17,281 nt of DNA from Thiotrichales bacterium (GTDB lineage Bacteria; Pseudomonadota; Gammaproteobacteria; J044): assembly GCA_024762895.1 (NCBI GenBank), contig JANTGN010000033.1:1-17281 (forward strand), in the 5' to 3' direction. The translations under genes were made by a program, and so were the position numbers. The notes under the pieces are model-generated. The model did no database searches. It saw only the letters and a program-made list of their open reading frames with translations, and was not told where the DNA came from. Shown piece by piece: positions 7,228-15,437 of this stretch. Every line of letters begins with the position of its first letter. The stretch's first letter is position 1.

Positions 7228-9633
7228 CTACTTCCTGGATTTGGCGTAGGCCTTGAATGCCTTGTTCATCATCTCGATGTGCTGCTCATCGGTAAGCGTG
7301 CCATCCTCAGCAACTTTACTCCAGAGCTTCTCATTGGACATCTCACGGTGGCATCCCATGCACAGACCAGTCCTGTTCATGCCATCTCGCATTTCTTTGG
7401 TGAGAGCACGTGATAACGGCCAGTGTGTACCCACGGTCTGGACCTGCTGACCATCCTTGATAATTGTGGACCAGTCATAATCCAGGTCGGCAATCTTGGG
7501 GATCTGGATCTTGTGCCGTTTTGGAATGACCTTGCCGGTCTTCTGGTCGATCAGGTCCTCAACGATGTCTTCGGGATAACGGGTCTGGAAAACGCCACCT
7601 GAAATACCGTAGCCCTGGGCCTTTGGATTGTTATGACAGGATTCGCAGGTACGTGCCTTACGTTGGGCTGAATGAGGCTGCACAGGTGCCATATCGATGG
7701 CATCTGGTGTACGTTCCTGCCCCAGCATCTCCTGTTCGTCGTAAGACTTACCCAGCTGGTTCAATGCTACAGTCTTACCATCACGACCGATTACGGTGTA
7801 GACGATCTGGCAGCCTGGCATCAGCGGAGTGACGCGACCTTCACCATTGATACCAAGCACAGGTTCTTCCCAGCGCAGATAGGAGCGTTTTTCAAAGACC
7901 TTACCGGGTGATTTCTTACCATGTGTACCCAGTGGTGATTCAGCGGTCTGACCATTATCAAAACGTTCAGATCCACCCGCCAGCCAGTCGGTATCCATGT
8001 AAGGCTTGCCTTTTTTATCCTTACCGTAATTCACCTGGACATGGCAGCCGTAACACTGAGGTACCCAGGAAGCATGGCAGGCATAACACTCAAGATTCTT
8101 GCCATGCTTTTCAACAGTTGCCATAGCAACTTCGGCATCAGGGCTCTTCCATGCCTTATCTATAGATAATTGCTTTAAAAGGGGAACTTGAAAATCGGTG
8201 CCCGTAGCTGAATGCATAATGACCTTATTGCCATCTTTGACCACATTGCCAAAGGCATTACCACGAGTGGTCTTCAGGTAGCCTTCACGTTTGGGGTAAG
8301 CTGTTGCGAAAGCAATGGTCTCCATCATGGCTTTTTCAGACAGGCCACGTTCCTTATTCGGCAAGTCCTTATTGAATTCCTCTGAGTAGCCCAGCGGTAA
8401 CTCCCAGGGGAATTTATCTGGGGTGCCATGGCAGTCCTGACATTCGATCTCAACCTGGGCAAGCGTGGTGCCGAAGATATTGCCATCACCATGCATGTCG
8501 ATAGAGGTATGGCAATCCTGGCACAGGATTCCGCCCTTTGGATTTTCGGGACGACTCTGGATCTGATGATGCAGGTCATCTGAGATAAACAGGTATTTCT
8601 TGGTATGCAGCTTAGGTTGGGTATTACCATCTGAATCGAAGGGCGAGCCGTAGGGGAACTCCATCAGGCCCTGATAGGTGACACCAATCCGCTTGCCACG
8701 GTTATGACAGCTATTACAGGTTTCAACAGGAATGCCCGAGTAGGCGACGTCACCATGCTTGACCACGGACTTACGCGTGGCCTGGATCATGTGCGTCATC
8801 ATATGACCCTTTTCTTCCTTGTTGATGGTGGGATCATTACCTTCATAGTATCCTTCGTTGCCATAAGGGATATGGCAAGATGAGCAACCCATACCACGGT
8901 AATCACCCCGTTTCTCCCTGCCCTTGATACCCACATGACAGCGCTGACACTGCTGGCGTTGATAGGTAAAGCCAGCCAGTTTGGGATCATTTTCGATTTC
9001 TTCGACGCTAGGCTGGGGCACCTGGGTCAACTCAGTCGGGAACTGGTCCTTGTGGGCCGCAATCATGACCTTCATGTATTCCTTGTATTCATCACTCCCC
9101 ACCTGAGGGACCAGTCCATCGGTATCCTTGACGTCATAGTTACCCCAGGGAACCTTATAATTCTGAACTTCTTTGATACCCCAGGTATGCAGGTTACCCT
9201 GGATCTTGCCAGCCTCGGTATTCATCAGGGAGCGTTCGACACGATAGGGGTAGTTCGTGTGACAACCAGATTGACCGCAGCTATTGTCGGCAATCCATAT
9301 AGAGCCAGGATCCGGATAAAAGGTCTGCGGGCCTTTATTATCCTTGAGGAATTTTGGAGTACCGGAATGAGCTTCTTCTGCCGTCAGGCCCAGTGGATTC
9401 CCACCGTGGCAGACCACACAGCCTTCCTTATCGCCTGAGGCATTACCTTTGGCGATAATCAACTGCATCATCGCGCTTTTCTTATCCCGAATATCCTCGA
9501 TACCCTGGTGACAGCTTAGACACCCCTTTTCCTGGGCTACAGCCATGGTCACCTTTTCCGGAACCTTGGCAAAAACACCGCTAGATATGGAAACCAGGAA
9601 GAAAATGCCCAGACAAACACGTAGATACTTCAT
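7228..9633 (-). CDS. Periplasmic dodecahaem (12-haem) c-type cytochrome, function unknown
   Basis: This is an 801-residue exported multiheme cytochrome. A Sec signal peptide (MKYLRVCLGIFFLVSISSG, cleavage probably after VFA) precedes eleven CXXCH haem-attachment motifs at residues 38, 72, 229, 250, 306, 371, 398, 516, 527, 663 and 758. A twelfth, atypical CX4CH site (CGQSGCH) lies at 119. Many further histidines could be distal ligands. No transmembrane helix follows the signal peptide, so it should be soluble in the periplasm or peripheral to the membrane. I chose ATG 9631-9633 because GAGGGGG (9643-9649) lies 9 nt upstream and the signal peptide starts there; a TTG extension to 9669 is less likely. 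The CVVCHGGNP segment and paired motifs recall large respiratory cytochromes such as the hydroxylamine oxidoreductase and octahaem tetrathionate reductase group. Overall length and spacing do not let me assign it. Reductase, oxidase or electron conduit remain open. It has its own FNR-type promoter and terminator. Confidence 0.93.
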   Translation of the reverse strand: MKYLRVCLGIFFLVSISSGVFAKVPEKVTMAVAQEKGCLSCHQGIEDIRDKKSAMMQLIIAKGNASGDKEGCVVCHGGNPLGLTAEEAHSGTPKFLKDNKGPQTFYPDPGSIWIADNSCGQSGCHTNYPYRVERSLMNTEAGKIQGNLHTWGIKEVQNYKVPWGNYDVKDTDGLVPQVGSDEYKEYMKVMIAAHKDQFPTELTQVPQPSVEEIENDPKLAGFTYQRQQCQRCHVGIKGREKRGDYRGMGCSSCHIPYGNEGYYEGNDPTINKEEKGHMMTHMIQATRKSVVKHGDVAYSGIPVETCNSCHNRGKRIGVTYQGLMEFPYGSPFDSDGNTQPKLHTKKYLFISDDLHHQIQSRPENPKGGILCQDCHTSIDMHGDGNIFGTTLAQVEIECQDCHGTPDKFPWELPLGYSEEFNKDLPNKERGLSEKAMMETIAFATAYPKREGYLKTTRGNAFGNVVKDGNKVIMHSATGTDFQVPLLKQLSIDKAWKSPDAEVAMATVEKHGKNLECYACHASWVPQCYGCHVQVNYGKDKKGKPYMDTDWLAGGSERFDNGQTAESPLGTHGKKSPGKVFEKRSYLRWEEPVLGINGEGRVTPLMPGCQIVYTVIGRDGKTVALNQLGKSYDEQEMLGQERTPDAIDMAPVQPHSAQRKARTCESCHNNPKAQGYGISGGVFQTRYPEDIVEDLIDQKTGKVIPKRHKIQIPKIADLDYDWSTIIKDGQQVQTVGTHWPLSRALTKEMRDGMNRTGLCMGCHREMSNEKLWSKVAEDGTLTDEQHIEMMNKAFKAYAKSRK

Positions 9634-9653
9634 TTTATTGATCCCCCTCATCC

Positions 9654-9672
9654 TGTTTGCGCGTAGCAAACA
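9654..9672 (-). promoter_or_regulatory. Short hairpin just upstream of the cytochrome SD
   Basis: A perfect 7-bp inverted repeat (TGTTTGC at 9654-9660, GCAAACA at 9666-9672) has a 5-nt loop. In the mRNA it ends only 4 nt before the GAGGGGG Shine-Dalgarno (9643-9649) of the cytochrome gene. It could affect ribosome access or mRNA stability. It has no U-run, so it is not a terminator. The structure is seen; the function is inferred. Confidence 0.5.
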
Positions 9673-9676
9673 CAGC

Positions 9677-9713
9677 TAATGAAGCTCCGCTAAGGCTATC
9701 GGATGCTTCATTA
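9677..9713 (-). promoter_or_regulatory. Long hairpin in the 5' leader of the cytochrome mRNA
   Basis: A perfect 9-bp inverted repeat (TAATGAAGC at 9677-9685, GCTTCATTA at 9705-9713) continues, past one bulged base (9704), into a further 4-bp stem (TCCG 9686-9689 with CGGA 9700-9703). The loop is 10 nt. It lies in the transcribed leader if the promoter at 9772-9812 is correct. There is no T-run on either side, so termination is unlikely. An RNA stability element, a protein-binding site on RNA, or a DNA operator are alternatives. Confidence 0.5.
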
Positions 9714-9771
9714 ACCCCAGTATTAACAGGTGAATATAGTACTTAAGGATAACGATATGACTCTGAATCTA

Positions 9772-9812
9772 GTTATATGAGATTTCCTTCTCTATTATTT
9801 GACTCAGATCAA
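9772..9812 (-). promoter_or_regulatory. FNR/ANR-type (class II) promoter of the multiheme cytochrome gene
   Basis: TTGAC-TCAG-ATCAA (9799-9812) matches 9 of the 10 defined bases of the FNR/ANR consensus TTGAT-N4-ATCAA. On the minus strand a -10 element TATAAC (9777-9772, 5 of 6 consensus bases) follows. The operator centre at 9805.5 would then sit close to -41.5 relative to a start near 9764. That is the classic position for activation by FNR-family regulators, where the operator replaces the -35 element. The inferred leader is about 130 nt. The motif and spacing are seen; oxygen-dependent regulation is inferred from the FNR family. Confidence 0.72.
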
Positions 9813-9899
9813 TTAGTGTATAAGCATCTAATTATTTACGAAGGCAATTGAATATATTCCCTGGAAAGCGCCAGAATAATCTCTCAGTCCACACAGTAC

Positions 9900-11348
9900 T
9901 TAGATGTTGAGACCATCCTCCAGCTGGTGCTTATAGGTGTCCAGCTGATCCAGGATTTGTAGTTTAGAATCATCCATTTCATACGTCTTTCTGAGTTCCA
10001 CCACTCGTTCATCAAACTGTGCGAGGGTCAGACTCGAGCCCCCATCTTCACTGGTGAGGCGATACGTTCGGTAGGCCTCCCACTCCTCTTTTTCAGACTG
10101 GCTGAGGGTCTCTGGCCAGTTTCGGGCACGATAGCGAAATAACAGTTCAGGCAGACGCCGGTCATCAAATACAAAATGATCTTTTGCGAGTTCATTGGGG
10201 GTACTTTGAGACACTCGTTCAATGGTTTGTTTGTCGTCATGATTAAAGAATGCGCCGGAATACAGGGTCTGTTCCGGGTCAAAGGGCTCCGGCCATTCAT
10301 TCTGGCTAATGGCCTTTGGCAACAGGCTCTCAAGTTCATCCCAGGACTTTAACTGCTCAAGATGTCTCAGGCATTGCGCCTGATCCAGCTGTAGACGTTC
10401 AGCGGCAGCATCATCCATCGTCTTAACCGGGGCGATGGCGGGGCATCGATTGGCGTGTATGGCCTTTACCGGAAAACGTTCAAGGCCCTTTTCTTCCAGT
10501 TCCGAGAAGCTGGTGAATATTCGCTCGGCAAGTGCCATCTCATCCAGTGTCATAAATTCGTCTGGATCCTTTCGCAAATCGTAGACCCAGATGGCATTGG
10601 GGTTTTTAGGGTCACGGGCAACCGGCACCACCATGGTGGTGCACCCAAAACGGGATGAATAGCGGGACGAGGTATGTAACAGCGGTTGCCTGGCCTTGAT
10701 ATCGAGTTGTTCCAGCACCCATTTTTTAGATCGATGATGATACAGATAATCGTATAAACGGGGCTGCTTTTCTCGAATCAGTCTGCCCATGGCGATGGTG
10801 GCATACACATCTGACAGGGCATCATGGGCTGCCTCATGAGTTATGCCATTGGCCCGTGTGAGCTCTTCGAGTCGAAAGCTTGGCACCCCCTCTTCTTTCA
10901 TGGGCCACTTGATACCCTCGGGCCTCAGGGCATAGGTCATACGCACCATATCGATGATGTCCCAGCGTGAGTTACCTCCCTGCCACTCTCTGGCATAGGG
11001 ATCGATAAAGTTCCTGAAAAAACCGAAGCGTGTGACCTCATCATCAAAACGTAGATTGTTATAGCCCACAACACAGGTACCTGGCGCTGAAAACTCCTGA
11101 TTAATCAGCTTAAAAAACTCTGCTTCGGGCATACCCCTCTCCTGCGCTAGCTGAGGGGTAATCCCTGTTACCAGGCAGGCCTCGGGGCTTGGTACCATAT
11201 CATCGGCTGGCTTACAGTAGATGACCAGGGGGTCACCAATGATATTAAAATCTTCATCCGTACGAATCCCGGCAAACTGGGCAGGCCTGTCTCTTCGTGG
11301 GTCGATACCAAAGGTCTCATAATCGTGCCAGTAAAAGCTCTTAGTCAT
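9900..11348 (-). CDS. sbcB: Exodeoxyribonuclease I
   Basis: This 3'-to-5' single-strand DNA exonuclease of the DEDDh class acts in recombination, mismatch repair and removal of 3' overhangs. All catalytic residues are visible (numbered from the chosen start). Asp9 and Glu11 lie in HDYETFG, Asp102 in YNNLRFDDEVTR, and His175 and Asp180 in AHDALSDVYATIAM. These match E. coli Asp15, Glu17, Asp108, His181 and Asp186. Other family segments include DRPAQFAGIRTD, YCKPADD, NSRWDIIDMVRMTYALRPEGI, HANRCPAIAP and LLFRYRARNWPETL. The 482 residues are close to the 475 of E. coli SbcB. I prefer ATG 11346-11348 (MTKSFYWHDYE); an in-frame ATG at 11373-11375 would add nine residues, and neither has a strong SD. 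The gene is divergent from the DUF255 gene and lies 266 bp upstream of the cytochrome start on the same strand. The FNR promoter between them suggests the two are separately transcribed. Confidence 0.96.
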   Translation of the reverse strand: MTKSFYWHDYETFGIDPRRDRPAQFAGIRTDEDFNIIGDPLVIYCKPADDMVPSPEACLVTGITPQLAQERGMPEAEFFKLINQEFSAPGTCVVGYNNLRFDDEVTRFGFFRNFIDPYAREWQGGNSRWDIIDMVRMTYALRPEGIKWPMKEEGVPSFRLEELTRANGITHEAAHDALSDVYATIAMGRLIREKQPRLYDYLYHHRSKKWVLEQLDIKARQPLLHTSSRYSSRFGCTTMVVPVARDPKNPNAIWVYDLRKDPDEFMTLDEMALAERIFTSFSELEEKGLERFPVKAIHANRCPAIAPVKTMDDAAAERLQLDQAQCLRHLEQLKSWDELESLLPKAISQNEWPEPFDPEQTLYSGAFFNHDDKQTIERVSQSTPNELAKDHFVFDDRRLPELLFRYRARNWPETLSQSEKEEWEAYRTYRLTSEDGGSSLTLAQFDERVVELRKTYEMDDSKLQILDQLDTYKHQLEDGLNI

Positions 11349-11444
11349 TGCTCTCGATTCCAGAATAAAGGCCATGTCATCATAGATCGAACTCTATGGC
11401 GATTGATGGGTCACTGGATTATACCGCCAGCCAGGATGCGCCAC

Positions 11445-13238
11445 ATGAAAATTCTCCTCTTGTTAGCACTAACCCTGCTTACCTCGTCGATAACTCAAGC
11501 CAATGAACTCAGCAATAGCCCTTCGCCCTACCTGGCCATGCATGGAAAGGACCCCGTCAACTGGCATGGCCTGAACCAAAAGGCATTGGACAGGGCCAGG
11601 AAAGAGCAGACTTTGATTTTTATCTCCAGTGGTTATTTTGCCTGTCACTGGTGTCATGTGATGCAACAGGAAAGTTATCAGGACCAGAAGATTGCAGCGT
11701 ATCTGAACCAACATTTCATCCCAATAAAAATCGACCGGGAGATGAACCCCGTCCTGGATGCCCGGTTGATTGACTTTGTTGAACGCACGCGAGGGGTTGC
11801 GGGCTGGCCACTAAATGTATTCCTGACGCCTGATGGCTATCCGCTGTTTGGCCTGACCTATCTGCCACCCGGCGAGTTTTATGATGTCTTGTCACGCTTA
11901 TCCGGACTCTGGAAAGAGGATCCGGACTCATTGATTGAGCTGGCCAGGACTGCCTCTAAGGAGAGCTGGGCCGATGCCAGCCAGTACAACGAAATAATCA
12001 CTCCTTATAATCCTGGTGAATTAAAACAGGCCTTTGTTTCTCAGGTCGGCCTCTCCCTGAATGAACTTGAAGGGGGCTTTGGTCATGGGAGTAAATTCCC
12101 TCTGACGCCACAGTTCACGAGTCTGCTTCAACTGGGAGCAAAACAGGATTTTGTTCGCACCAGTTTAGATGCCATGTCCCAGTATCATCTAATGGATCAT
12201 TTGAGCGGCGGTTTTTTCCGTTATACCACCGACCCGGACTGGCAAACTCCCCATTTTGAAAAAATGCTCTATGACAATGCGCTGTTAGCCAGGCTCTATC
12301 TGCATGCCGGAACCCTGCTCGATGAGGAACGCTATACAAAGACCGGCATAGAAACCCTGCATTTTGCAATCAGGACCCTGAAACATCCAGAGGGTGGCTA
12401 CATCGCCAGCCTGTCAGCTGTTGATAATCAAAATATTGAAGGCGGCTATTATCTCTGGAGTCAGGAAGAAATCGCTCAGGCGCTCAATAAAGACGACCAG
12501 GAACTGATCAGGGAGCACTGGGGGATGGCCCAGGCCAGTCGCTTTGAGGCCGGCTACCTTCCCACTACACTGGATACGGTTACCGATAAATATCGATCTC
12601 AGCTAAGCCACATTTACCAGCAGTTACGGTCAAACCGAGAGCAAACCCTCTCTGAACGATTACCCGTAGATGACAAGCGACTGAGCGGATGGAATGGCCT
12701 GCTGTTAAGTGCCATGGCCTACTGCAGTAAAACCGGAGATCCGGCCTGCCTTAAAGCAGGGACGGATCTTTCACATTTTATCCTCGGGCTGATCAATGCA
12801 GAGGGACTGAAGCTTGGGATCGATAGAGATGGTCAGTCACTTGGGCAAGGTACACTGGAAGATTACGCCTTCGTCATCCAGGGGCTCACCGACTGGGGAT
12901 TGAGTCACAACAATCGTTCCGTGCTTGCATCTGCTCATGCCTTATTACGAGAGACCAGGAAACGCTTCCATACTAAAGACGGCTGGATGGCGAGTCAGTC
13001 CCATCTGTTGCCAGGCCTTCGAGCCCAGCATAATTTCCCGGATACCATACTACCCTCCCCGACGGCGATATTACTACGCATGGATGAACAATTATCAAAG
13101 GTCCTGAAACAGCCACGCCTGCTGGTTTCAGAATTATCGACGTTCAGGGTCACGCGTTCGGTTCTCAATGACCCTTTTTCTCATGCCAGCCTGATTGTCT
13201 TGTTGAACGGATCCTCAGCCTCCCCTGCCCCTGATTAA
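11445..13238 (+). CDS. Exported thioredoxin-domain protein of the DUF255 / YyaL family
   Basis: This 597-residue protein has an N-terminal thioredoxin-like DUF255 domain and a C-terminal alpha/alpha-barrel region of six-hairpin glycosidase type (COG1331; human relative SPATA20). The family signature is clear: NSPSPYLAMHGKDPVNW, then GYFACHWCHVMQQESYQD with the redox pair Cys67-Cys70. Later come GVAGWPLNVFLTPDGYPLFG, HLSGGFFRYTTD, PHFEKMLYDNALLARLY and DDKRLSGWNGLLLSAMAY. It starts with a Sec signal peptide (MKILLLLALTLLTSSITQAN), so it should act in the periplasm, whereas many family members are cytosolic and longer. The start at 11445 is supported by AGGA (11433-11436) 8 nt upstream and by the signal peptide; the frame is open further upstream, but that extension overlaps the sbcB start and lacks signal-like features. 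Its stop overlaps a possible start of the next gene (TAATG at 13236-13240). The biochemical role of the family is poorly known. A thiol-disulfide function is inferred from the CxxC. Confidence 0.88.
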   Translation: MKILLLLALTLLTSSITQANELSNSPSPYLAMHGKDPVNWHGLNQKALDRARKEQTLIFISSGYFACHWCHVMQQESYQDQKIAAYLNQHFIPIKIDREMNPVLDARLIDFVERTRGVAGWPLNVFLTPDGYPLFGLTYLPPGEFYDVLSRLSGLWKEDPDSLIELARTASKESWADASQYNEIITPYNPGELKQAFVSQVGLSLNELEGGFGHGSKFPLTPQFTSLLQLGAKQDFVRTSLDAMSQYHLMDHLSGGFFRYTTDPDWQTPHFEKMLYDNALLARLYLHAGTLLDEERYTKTGIETLHFAIRTLKHPEGGYIASLSAVDNQNIEGGYYLWSQEEIAQALNKDDQELIREHWGMAQASRFEAGYLPTTLDTVTDKYRSQLSHIYQQLRSNREQTLSERLPVDDKRLSGWNGLLLSAMAYCSKTGDPACLKAGTDLSHFILGLINAEGLKLGIDRDGQSLGQGTLEDYAFVIQGLTDWGLSHNNRSVLASAHALLRETRKRFHTKDGWMASQSHLLPGLRAQHNFPDTILPSPTAILLRMDEQLSKVLKQPRLLVSELSTFRVTRSVLNDPFSHASLIVLLNGSSASPAPD

Positions 13239-13258
13239 TGCCGCACAAGGATGCCTGC

Positions 13259-13867
13259 ATGCAGATTGAACTCTACTATGCCCCTCAGACACGCTCCATA
13301 CGCCCGCGCTGGCTACTGGAAGAACTGGGGCTCCCTTACCAGATGCATCCCATGGAACTCTTTGACGAGACCATGCGTTCCAGAGCATATCGAAGCATTC
13401 ATCCCCTGGGTCAGGTACCGGCTATACGTATTGACGGGAAAATAATGATTGAGTCGGTAGCCATGTGTCACTGGCTGGCGGACCAGTATCTGGAGAAAGG
13501 CCTGGCACCTGTCCACGATAGCCCGATAAGAAAGGACTATGAGCAATGGATGTTTTTCCTTCCGGGTACCATGGAACCGCCCCTGATGGACATTCTCATG
13601 CATACGGTCCTGTTACCTGAAAAATACCGCGTTCCCGAGATATTACCCCTGGCCCGAAGACGTTATACCCAGTCCCTGATATTATTAAACAAGGTTCTGT
13701 CCGACCGCTCCTACCTCCTAGGAGAAACCTTTTCAGTCACGGATATCGTCATTGGGGCTACACTGAGGTGGCTACCCGGTGAAATGGAACGGTTCGAGGC
13801 CCTGCAGGATTATATTCAACGACTCGATCAGCGCCCGGCCTGGCAAAGAATTTGCAGAGATTCTTAA
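13259..13867 (+). CDS. Glutathione S-transferase family protein
   Basis: This 202-residue protein has the GST fold. The N-terminal thioredoxin-like domain carries IELYYAPQTRSIRPRWLLEELGLPYQ, the cis-proline segment HPLGQVPAIRI and the glutathione gamma-glutamyl-binding ESVAM motif. The all-alpha C-terminal domain includes YLLGETFSVTDIVIGATLRW, the conserved N-capping box region. GSTs conjugate or reduce electrophiles with glutathione, normally in the cytosol; the substrate here cannot be told. Two starts are possible. ATG 13259 has AAGG (13247-13250) 8 nt upstream and gives a typical GST N-terminus, so I chose it. ATG 13238 overlaps the stop of the DUF255 gene and would add seven residues (MPHKDAC). 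Either way the gene is in an operon with the DUF255 gene. This suggests a shared role in thiol or oxidative stress, which is inference. Confidence 0.9.
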   Translation: MQIELYYAPQTRSIRPRWLLEELGLPYQMHPMELFDETMRSRAYRSIHPLGQVPAIRIDGKIMIESVAMCHWLADQYLEKGLAPVHDSPIRKDYEQWMFFLPGTMEPPLMDILMHTVLLPEKYRVPEILPLARRRYTQSLILLNKVLSDRSYLLGETFSVTDIVIGATLRWLPGEMERFEALQDYIQRLDQRPAWQRICRDS

Positions 13868-13974
13868 TAAGCTTAATGCTCATTGGATAAGTACATGCCC
13901 GCGCGGTGTACACTGCCCATGGCTGCCCCGATAAAGACGTATGATGAATAAACTAGTGCATTTGAGGAGTTGTT

Positions 13975-15423
13975 ATGCCAAAGGCTGACATTGGATTAAT
14001 AGGCCTTGCCGTCATGGGCCAGAACCTGGCCCTGAATATCAACGATCATGGCTACACGGTTGCGGTCTTCAATCGCAGCCCTTCAAAGACCGATGATTTT
14101 CTTGCGGGACCGGCAAAGGGAACACAGGTTATCGGGTTTCACGATCTGGCCGAGATGGTCGCATCACTGACCCGCCCCCGTAAGATTATCCTGATGGTCA
14201 GGGCCGGCGATCCCGTCGATCACTTTATCGAACAGTTATTGCCACACCTGGAACCCGGCGACATTATCCTGGATGGGGGCAATTCACGCTTTACCGATTC
14301 CAACCGCCGGTTTCATGACCTAAGTCAGAAAGATCTTCGTTTTGTCGGCTGCGGTATATCCGGTGGCGAGGAAGGCGCGCGTCATGGGCCCTCCATCATG
14401 CCGGGCGGTAATGATAAGGCCTGGCCAGAGATCAAACCCATACTGCAGTCCATTGCGGCCAAGGTCGATGGCGAACCCTGTTGTCAGTGGGTAGGTCCTG
14501 CCGGTGCCGGGCATTACGTCAAGATGGTCCATAACGGTATCGAATATGGTGATATGCAGCTCATCAGCGAGGCCTACCATTTAATGCGTGAAGGACTGGG
14601 GCTATCGATCGATAAGATACAGTCCATCTTTCAACAATGGAACCAGGGTGTACTCGACTCCTATCTGATTGAAATTACCGCGAATATCCTCGGCGTTCGG
14701 GATGAGGATGGCGCCCCTCTTCTGGATAAGATCCTGGATACCGCGGGTCAGAAAGGCACGGGTAAATGGACCGGCATCAATGCCATGGAACTGGGCATTC
14801 CCTTATCCCTCATCGGTGAAGCGGTGTTTGCCCGATTTTTATCTTCATTAAAAGAAGAGCGAGAACTGGCCAGCACCCAATACGCCCCACCCACCAGCGT
14901 GTTCGATGGAGATCCTGATGCGATCGTCGAGGCGATCCATGATGCACTCTATGCCTCAAAGATCATCTCCTATGCCCAGGGTTATATGCTCATGCGTGAG
15001 GCCGCGACCACCTATGGCTGGGTGCTCAATTATGGTGACATTGCACTGATGTGGCGCGGTGGCTGCATTATTCGAAGCCGGTTTCTGGGTGATATCAAAC
15101 AGGCCTATTCCAAAAACCCGAATCTTCAGAACCTGTTGATGGATGACTTTTTCATCGAGGCCATCAGGTCATCAGAGACGGGGTGGCGAAAGGCCATCAA
15201 ACTGGGAGTCGAGCTCGGCATCCCCCTGCCGACCTTCAGTTCGGCCCTGGCCTTTTTTGATGGTTATCGCAGCAATCGATTACCCGCCAATCTGTTGCAG
15301 GCACAACGGGATTATTTTGGCGCCCATACCTACGAGCGCATCGACCAGCCTCGGGGAGAGTTCTTTCATACCGACTGGATAGGCTCCGGCGGCCCAGCCG
15401 TCTCATCGACCTATCAGGCCTGA
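13975..15423 (+). CDS. gnd: 6-phosphogluconate dehydrogenase, decarboxylating
   Basis: This enzyme oxidises and decarboxylates 6-phosphogluconate to ribulose 5-phosphate, reducing NADP+, in the third step of the oxidative pentose phosphate pathway. The cofactor fold starts GLIGLAVMGQNLALN, followed by VFNRSPSK, whose Asn-Arg-Ser fits NADP preference. The substrate site holds DGGNS (100-104), CGISGGEEGARHGPSIMPGG, and catalytic Lys183 and Glu190 in YVKMVHNGIEYGDMQLI. The C-terminal part has GTGKWTGINAMELGIP and the family-ending QRDYFGAHTYERID. At 482 residues it is the usual length of the long (homodimeric) class. A strong GAGGAG SD (13964-13969) lies 5 nt before the ATG. The 107-bp gap after the GST gene holds a -10-like TATGAT (13940-13945) without a good -35, so a promoter there is possible but unproven. 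It is followed by zwf and pgl. Confidence 0.97.
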   Translation: MPKADIGLIGLAVMGQNLALNINDHGYTVAVFNRSPSKTDDFLAGPAKGTQVIGFHDLAEMVASLTRPRKIILMVRAGDPVDHFIEQLLPHLEPGDIILDGGNSRFTDSNRRFHDLSQKDLRFVGCGISGGEEGARHGPSIMPGGNDKAWPEIKPILQSIAAKVDGEPCCQWVGPAGAGHYVKMVHNGIEYGDMQLISEAYHLMREGLGLSIDKIQSIFQQWNQGVLDSYLIEITANILGVRDEDGAPLLDKILDTAGQKGTGKWTGINAMELGIPLSLIGEAVFARFLSSLKEERELASTQYAPPTSVFDGDPDAIVEAIHDALYASKIISYAQGYMLMREAATTYGWVLNYGDIALMWRGGCIIRSRFLGDIKQAYSKNPNLQNLLMDDFFIEAIRSSETGWRKAIKLGVELGIPLPTFSSALAFFDGYRSNRLPANLLQAQRDYFGAHTYERIDQPRGEFFHTDWIGSGGPAVSSTYQA

Positions 15424-15437
15424 ACAAGGACGACTCT

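Noticed and set aside
8935..9438. Plus-strand open frame (167 codons) within the cytochrome gene
   Set aside because: It lies opposite haem-motif-bearing coding sequence and has no recognisable features of its own.
9634..9669. TTG start extending the cytochrome by 12 residues
   Set aside because: The extension would put charged residues before the signal peptide and cover the GAGGGGG ribosome binding site that fits ATG 9633.
10625..10642. Perfect 18-bp palindrome GCACCACCATGGTGGTGC
   Set aside because: It is within the sbcB coding sequence and encodes ordinary Cys-Thr-Thr-Met-Val-Val residues in frame. There is no second copy or promoter context, so chance is sufficient.
13883..13914. TTGGAT and TACACT as a gnd promoter
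   Set aside because: The spacing is 20 bp, too long for a confident sigma-70 promoter.
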